Assembly (NCBI GenBank): GCA_029207755.1
Contig: JARCOQ010000003.1
Location: 85,021,994 to 85,085,993, forward strand
Direction: 5' to 3'
DNA from: Chamaea fasciata
Taxonomy: Eukaryota; Chordata; Aves; Passeriformes; Sylviidae
DNA length: 64,000 nucleotides
Part shown: positions 57,604-64,000 of the stretch, piece by piece
Layout: every line of letters starts with the position of its first letter
Numbering within the stretch: position 1 is the stretch's first letter
Position numbers and translations under genes: made by a program
The notes under the pieces: model-generated
The model's input: only the letters and a program-made list of their open reading frames with translations
Told to the model about the DNA's origin: nothing
Database searches by the model: none

Positions 57604-57609
57604 AATAAA
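57604..57609 (+). terminator. Candidate poly(A) signal 1
   Basis: AATAAA 235 nt after the stop codon, followed within 20-45 nt by a T-rich and GT-containing stretch as expected downstream of a cleavage site. Confidence 0.5.
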
Positions 57610-57730
57610 AGGTACTTGTCTATTTTTATTTTTATTTTTGATTTTGTTTACTAGAGTTTCTGTGATTTTTCCTCCTCCCCTACTTAATTCCTATGTATGG
57701 TGTACAGTGAAATAACTTCTTCAGCCGCCA

Positions 57731-57736
57731 AATAAA
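57731..57736 (+). terminator. Candidate poly(A) signal 2
   Basis: AATAAA followed by TTTTATTT and a T-rich run; a plausible alternative to the upstream signal. Confidence 0.45.
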
Positions 57737-57786
57737 AAAGGATAGTTTTATTTACTACAGCTGTAGCTTTTCTTTCATACTTATAA

Positions 57787-57792
57787 AATAAA
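57787..57792 (+). terminator. Candidate poly(A) signal 3
   Basis: AATAAA with a GT-rich TTGTACATGTGTCTTG stretch about 35 nt downstream. Confidence 0.4.
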
Positions 57793-58086
57793 TTCTAGCA
57801 CATACCCTTCATGCACAGTCACTTCATTGTACATGTGTCTTGCACAGAATATGCTAAACCTCCTTCAGCTCTTCAATTCAGTCACAGAAACCCAGGTGGG
57901 AGGTTCTTATGGAAACCTGCCACCCCTGGTACTGTTTATGCTGCCAGTATCTGTAAAGGTACAATCACGGGGTTGCCATGAATAACCCATGTGGAATTAC
58001 CTCTTCAGTTTTTTACTCCAATTTGTGTTGCATTTCTAATTCCATGTGAAGCCCATTGCAGCTTGCCTTGATATATGTGACATTAA

Positions 58087-58092
58087 AATAAA
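58087..58092 (+). terminator. Candidate poly(A) signal 4
   Basis: AATAAA with less clear downstream elements; if used it would give a 3' UTR of about 0.75 kb. Confidence 0.35.
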
Positions 58093-59964
58093 AGGCTAGT
58101 GGCCACTGTCATCAGAACTTTAAGTCCTAGAAACAGGTATGTTACCTCTAAAAGATTAAAAACTGCCAAATTAATAAGTAATTTTTTAATATATGGTAGT
58201 ATTCAGTATTGACAGCCAGAACAGCCAGAAGGCAGCCATTAGATGGCCCAAGCTGCCTTTTTTAGATACTCAGTTTTTAGCAGAAAATGTGCAATGTGGA
58301 TATTCTATTCCTCTCTGTATAAATTAAACTATTTTTGGTTTGACTTTACCTCTCGTTTATTCTCTCTCTGAGAAAACAATGAAACCATCCTATGCTGTTT
58401 CATTTCTTTTCATTATTAGCTCTCCAAATTTTCCAAGACAAGCTTAAGCACACTTATGTGCTAAGCACTGATTTTTCTCCTAGCCCTTAGCTGTCTGATC
58501 ATTTTCCAAACCCTTGACCTGATGCCATGTGACAACAGAGAGAAATAACAAGATCCCTGGAGCTCCGCATTTTGCATATAACGTGTAATATAACACGAAA
58601 AGTTAAAGTACTGGTATGATGTATGCTCCAAGAGGAATTATTGCAAAAAATAGTAGTTAAATCTTCCTCAGACCAAACCTGATTTCCTACATGAATACCA
58701 CAAGAAGTCACCAAAATTGGCAAAGTGCAAAGAATTTCATTTGTGAGGAACAAATCCAGAAGATTCCACACAAGGTGAGTGGCTTGGGAGCACATAAAGG
58801 GGTTTTCAAAAGTTTTTGAATTATGTCAGTTTTTACTGACTTGGGGCAGATTCCTCAAAAATACTCCTCAGGTAGTGGAACAAATAAAACACTAGTAATA
58901 AAACCTGTAGTTTCACCAGCAAACTTTTATTTTGACTATAAAGTGTGTAAAACTGTTGAAAAGAAAAAAAATCTCACCTGATAACAGAAAATATTGTTTT
59001 CTGTATGCAATGCATAAACTTATGAATCAAAAGAAGCAACCCCCCCACATTTAAATACAATTATGAAGTGCTTTAGAAAATATAATCTGAAAAATGCATA
59101 AAATTCCACAATGGAAGGAAACTCATGTAGGAGCAAAAATATTTCATATGAAAAACCCAAATAAGAATTGTTACATCAAACAAATTCAACACTGAGAGTC
59201 AATTCAATGCAGATTTTTTTTAAGTGGACATCTTTAGATTGTGACAGATTTTCTGCCTTCAAGCTGACTCACAAGTTTTAACTTAAAGTAATGAACAAAA
59301 AAAGCCTCAGGCCGATTGTAAATCCTTATGGGATGCATTTGTTAATCTAATTCTTAATTCCAAATCTTACACAAGAATGGAAAAGAGGTACTTGACAAAT
59401 GGTAGAGTGTGCACCATAACATACCAGAGACAGGATTTTTAGTAACAGCACTTTCAGGTAAAATAAAGATTTGGAAAATAAAGACAGGATTATGAATTTA
59501 AAATAAAGGTGCGTTGACTATGATGATACAGGAAAAAAAGGATTTAAAAATAAATTTAGAAGGCACAGTGCAAAGAGGCTGAGAGGTTTCACAAGCCACT
59601 GTCAGCATGCTGCCAATTTTAACCAGATGCTCCTGAAATCTCAGTGAAATCCCAAGTAAATCTTGTTCTCATCTCCTTCAGGTTCAGCATCATAAAATTC
59701 TGTGAGATTTATTGAACAGAAGACTAGTGAAAATCTTTTACCCATCATGATCTCTGTCATCACTTCTAGTCCTGGAATTTTAATTGCACTGTGATAAATA
59801 CATATTTTAGCTCATCAGATACTTCAGTATAGGCAGGAACCCAGAGAAAATCTGGGTCTATAAAACTAGTTTTTAGACTTTTGTAGGTTGGACAAGAACT
59901 TTACAGTCATTGAGCCTGACTGTTAACCTGGCACTGCTAACAAATTTGGTGGCCTTCTGATAGG

Positions 59965-60335
59965 GTTATATTCATGATGAAGGAAGAGGGAACGACATCA
60001 TCTCTCTGGACAAAGAATTTGACACTGCCCTGCACAACATCCTCGTCTGTAAACTGGAGAGACGTGAATTTGACAGATGGACCGGGTGGCCACACTAAAA
60101 GAGCTGGGGTGACTGGCTCAATGTCAAAGTGGAGATCAGTTCTTCAAGGGTCCATATTGGGACTGGCACTGTTTAATGTCTTTGCTGGTGTCATGGACCA
60201 TGGGATCAAGTGCCCCCTCAGCAAGTTTGCCAACAACACCAAGCTGTGTGGTGCAACCAACACATTGGAGGGAAGGGAACATCATGAGGTTCAGCAAGGC
60301 CAAGGTCCGACACAAGGGCTGGGGCAATCCTTATC
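59965..60335 (+). mobile_element. CR1 reverse-transcriptase fragment, sense
   Basis: The translated strand retains the end of the CR1 RT domain: a GSILGLALFNVF block and LSKFANNTKL, the eroded form of the usual LSKFADDTKL. DNA blocks such as GACACTGCCCTGCACAACAT support it. The frame is disrupted and several conserved residues are changed, so it is a fossil. Part of the usual sequence between GGAGGGAAGGGA and AGGTTCAGCAAGGCCAAG is missing. Confidence 0.8.
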
Positions 60336-60394
60336 ATCCATCAAACCAGCCTGTCCAGACTCCCCAGTTTACAGAGCCTTCCTATCCTCCGGCA

Positions 60395-60580
60395 GATCAA
60401 CACTCTCACCCAGCTTGGTGTTGTCTGCAATTGACTGAGGGTGCTCTCAATCCCCTCATCCAGGTCACTGATAAAGACACTGAACAGGACCAACCCCAAT
60501 TCTGAGCCTTGGGGAACCCCACTAGGGACCAGAGGCCAGCTGGATTAACACCATTCACCATTCTATTAGCAAGTACAGAA
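60395..60580 (-). mobile_element. CR1 reverse-transcriptase fragment, antisense
   Basis: The plus strand reads CAGCTTGGTGTTGTCTGCAA, GACTGAGGGTGCTCTCAATC and GAGCCTTGGGGAACCCCACT. This is the reverse complement of the same RT segment seen just upstream. It lies about 60 nt from the sense copy in opposite orientation. Confidence 0.8.
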
Positions 60581-60600
60581 CACCATTCTGTTAGCAAGTA
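60556..60600. repeat. 25-nt period tandem duplication at the CR1 edge
   Basis: CACCATTCTATTAGCAAGTA is repeated 25 nt later as CACCATTCTGTTAGCAAGTA, one base different, at the border of the antisense CR1 fragment. Confidence 0.85.
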
Positions 60601-63600
60601 TTCATAACTCTGCTGCCACATAGTCAGCTCAGAGATGGATGTATTATACATTTATAGATTATATGTACATAAAGTTAATATAAGAGTTTATATTTAAGTT
60701 TTCTGCCTCAAACACCACTGGTTTCAAGGAATTTAGTATGAACTGCTACCAAAAAATCTTGAATGTTTCATGAAGGTCTCTGTAGCCAAAGAAGATCTAG
60801 GGCACAATTTGGAGCTCCTAAATGATGCATGAAACCAAGGACAGGGAGGATTACACTACATTTTCTGTCCTTGAATACCTTAGTCATGATCTGAGTTCAC
60901 CAGAGCAAAGTGAAGATCTGCAACAAAATTTGTTTTCCTTCAAATATGAAAATGTCAACAGGTGCTGTTTTGAAGGTTACTTGAAGGACAAAATGAACAA
61001 GAAACCAAGTTTCCCAAGAAACACTTTGTTTCAGTGACAACAGTGTTAGTTCATCCTGGCAGAACACAAAAGCTGTGCTTTACATACAAACGCTGCATTT
61101 CCACAAACATTGTTAAATTGCTAGATAATTGGGTGAAATGTGTTTGCTTGACCTGCTCATCATGGTATTATCTTTTGGCTATGTAACCTCTGCTTCCTTT
61201 ATACTGAAAAAATGCAGTTGGCTGCATCTCCTCTGCTCATGGATTACAGGTAGACAAGAAATATCCATATTTTGTAGGGCAAGTTACTCCTCTGTGATTT
61301 GCTGCAGCTTCAGTTTTATTCCCTCGCTTCAAGTTTTTGTTATTCCTATTCTGTTTTGCTTGCTGCCTGTGCATTCAAAAGGATGACCGGCAGCTTCAGA
61401 CAATGAACAAAACAAACTTTCTGAAGTCACAATGAAATCAGAAGGATGAAAATCAAGTTAGTGGTGAAATTATTACTTAGAATTCTTTAAAATGCCATTG
61501 GCATTTTTCCTCCTGGGAGAGTTAGGCAGCAAGAGAAAAATGAAAATTCCTAAAATTTCCTAAAGTTCAGTGAGTCAGTTTCTTGAATAAAAGTGATTAT
61601 CTCTTACTTGGGCAGGACATTTATCTGCATTCAGAGAATGTACTAATTTCCATAAATTATATGCATATTAAGACCTAGGTTTTGCATTTAGTTGGTTTTG
61701 TTTATTTGTTTGTTTTTTTAATCCAGATTGTGGATCCCTAAGTTCCACCAGGTCTAAAAAGCACAAAACTGACTTCAGTTGGGGTCAAAATCCAACCCCC
61801 CCAAATTCAGCTAACCCACCCTGACTTCTCCCAGAGCTCACTGCAGTGGCTTTGTGCCTCTCCTTTCTCCCATTTGCAGTTGCATCCTCCCTCTCATGAT
61901 TTGACACAGATGGAAAGGCTGACATTTTTGACAGAGCCACAAACAGAAAGTATGTCAAATATTTCCATTTCCATCCAGTCTTCTGTTTCAGATGTACATG
62001 GCCACATAATAATGTAAAACCTTGTTTTTCATCCACTTAATATATTTCCATTGAACTGAACCTTAAATGTTGCAAACCAAAAATATACGAAAGGAAGGAA
62101 GCAACCAGTCATCATGTTCTGTGATTCATTCAGTGACAGCTGCATATAATTCAGAAATGAAAGAATACAAAAAACCAAGGTGTCACTGAGAATCCTTCAA
62201 ACATCCTGACTGGAGACAGAATATATTTACATTAAAATTGCAGGAAGTAACTAAATGCATTCATGTTTATAAAATAGCAGACTAAGAAAGAAAACAGCTA
62301 AAAGACATGTAGACTCCCATCTTTTTAGCTACAAACTTATTTTGGTCTAGACACTGTAATGTGTGTTAGCAATTAATATTTGAAAACCATGGTTCCTTAC
62401 AGTACTGAAGCTTGAATTTTCCACTTAAATACCAAGCACGACAAGGTTTGGGTTAAACTTGTTCTCCATGGCCTGCACCCACCTATGTACATGGAAGTGA
62501 TTTAAACATCCATCCAGTACAATCAAATTGTAATGGACATACCAGATTTCGGGAAAAATTTGCATGACTTGGTACATCCAGAAACTGTGAAAAACTCAGT
62601 AAAAGCATACCCTAACCCAGAAATGTTTTGATTTCTGATTTACTTTTCTTGTTCTAACATCTCACAATCGAGCAGTACAATTCTACTGCATTAGTCAAAA
62701 TGTAAGATTAGTGACTGGTTTTATATAGTCTGTTTGAAGAAACAAGTTTATAAAATGCTAATTTAGCAGGTTTTTACAAGACTTTCATATAAACATTTCA
62801 GAAAAAAAATTGAGTGTACATAGACATTAAAATAACATTTCACCCTTGTGAAAAATAATATCCAAAATATTGAGTGTGAATATCCATTAATTAAAACCCT
62901 CACTTTTTCAACAAAGTTGTGCATATTTAACATCTGTCATAACCCACAATCATAAAATGTAAGAGAAGGATGGAAAATCAGTTGTTTCTGTATCACAGTG
63001 CTCTTTTAACATTGAAACCAAATCCAGTTTAAGGTAAGAATATTGGTTCTCAAAACATTGCCTGCTGTTCTCAAAACAGGCTGCACTGCTGCCCAATTGA
63101 ACACTGGATACTGTTGAAGTTTCTACGAACCATAGGTGAGTCCCTCCTCCCCTGGAGACAAACATCAATGCAGGGGACATAAATGATGCCTGAACATGAG
63201 ACGTCCCACCACAACATATTTTGTAACAAACATATAACACAATATAATAATAAACACAAATTAAATCTTATCAATATTATCTGACAATAGTTATCCAAGA
63301 AAGGCAGTATTTCTGCAAATACTGCCAAGCAAAACTAAAGATATTTGAAGGAAGGAAATAGAAAAAAAGTCAGTCTCATGAACAAAATCAGAAGCACTGA
63401 CTGTTGTGCTGTGAGAATACACATGGCTGGGTCAGCTCTTGTGCTGCTGGGTGACTTATGCCTGGGCTTTAATCTTTGTACTGAAAGAATGTTTTGCACT
63501 CCACCATGTGGATAGCAGGAGGTCTGCTGCAGCCTCGGGAAAGCTTCCCTCTTAGCAGGTTTCTGTACTTTAGGCAAACTGAGTAGTTGTGTACATAGCT

Positions 63601-64000
63601 ATTTAAAGAAAATCCCAACACGTTCTTGACAGGTGATAAAACAATTTGCCATAAAATATAATAGTCTGACCCTGAACTAGGATAAAGCTTAAGGAGCTTT
63701 TAAGAAAGGTTTTAAACATTTTGTTGAAGTTACTTCACTTCTGAGTCTTGTTGCATGTAAACAAAGCCAAAGCAGAATAAAAGACCTTATGCTACTGGAA
63801 AAAAATAATCCCTCGTGTTTACTTTGCAGTGCTTACTGCAGCACGAACTGCTTAAAACAGATACAAAACTGATACAGCAAATTGCAAAATAGGTTAGCAT
63901 TCCCTCTTCCCTCCCTGGCCTCCTGCCCAAAAAACTAAGACAACATCAGTCTGAAACTGCAAAGAAAATTCAGGGGCCAAACCTGAAAACCATGCAGACA

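Larger units (their letters stand above)
57370..58140 (+). other. COL9A1: COL9A1 3' untranslated region (end uncertain)
   Basis: The sequence after the stop has no further open frame of note and contains four AATAAA hexamers. Which one is used cannot be decided without transcripts. Confidence 0.6.
58141..64000. other. 3' flank of COL9A1, no identified gene
   Basis: About 5.9 kb of AT-rich sequence. I identified two CR1 reverse-transcriptase fragments (59965-60580) and nothing coding on either strand. Minus-strand AATAAA signals occur at 58926-58931 and 58356-58361. In mammals the next gene in this direction is COL19A1, transcribed toward COL9A1. This stretch could therefore contain its 3' UTR, but no Gly-X-Y coding exon is visible on the minus strand. 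Confidence 0.5.

Noticed and set aside
59974..60505. 154- and 109-codon frames downstream of COL9A1, as possible new gene
   Set aside because: They match eroded CR1 reverse-transcriptase sequence in sense and antisense orientation.

Overview
The window is vertebrate nuclear DNA, almost certainly from a bird. It carries short GT-AG exons in long AT-rich introns and several CR1 LINE tails ending in the ATTCTRTG octamer typical of birds. It also holds solo long terminal repeats of types I recognise from avian genomes. No species can be named from the sequence alone. There are no bacterial features, tRNA or rRNA genes, or CRISPR arrays.

Nearly everything belongs to one plus-strand gene, COL9A1 (collagen alpha-1(IX) chain). 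Thirty-four consecutive long-form exons can be placed to the base. Numbered back from a 38-exon gene they are exons 5 to 38. Positions 1-3345 are the end of intron 4. Exons 5-7 finish the thrombospondin-N-like NC4 domain. Exons 8-38 encode COL3, NC3, COL2, NC2, COL1 and NC1, and the stop codon lies at 57367-57369. The conceptual domain lengths are 137, 12, 339, 30, 115 and 20 residues; the five from COL3 to COL1 equal the sizes I recall for alpha-1(IX). Almost all triple-helical exons are multiples of 9 bp, usually 54, and begin with a complete Gly codon. The exceptions cluster at the non-collagenous joints and at small imperfections of the helix.

A second, internal promoter region lies in intron 6. 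It is a CpG-rich stretch containing an alternative first exon (start codon 9329, donor after 9391) that encodes a 21-residue signal peptide. This is the short-form exon described for chicken and mammalian COL9A1 in eye tissues, which removes the whole NC4 domain. The next exon, exon 7, is only 21 nt long and starts just 62 nt downstream, which suggests a physical reason why the short form skips it.

The introns are mostly plain AT-rich sequence with homopolymers, microsatellites and degraded retroelements. Notable items are a near-perfect 22-bp hairpin in intron 4, solo LTRs in introns 5 and 33, and an LTR in intron 34 split by a CR1 insertion. A triple AP-1 consensus cluster lies in intron 30, and an AATTT pentamer array forms the acceptor region of exon 16. 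Beyond the COL9A1 3' UTR, about 6 kb contains no gene I can identify on either strand. It holds two CR1 reverse-transcriptase fragments in opposite orientation. From mammalian gene order it may include the 3' UTR of a convergent COL19A1, but that is inference. I found no convincing evidence of an undescribed multi-gene system.
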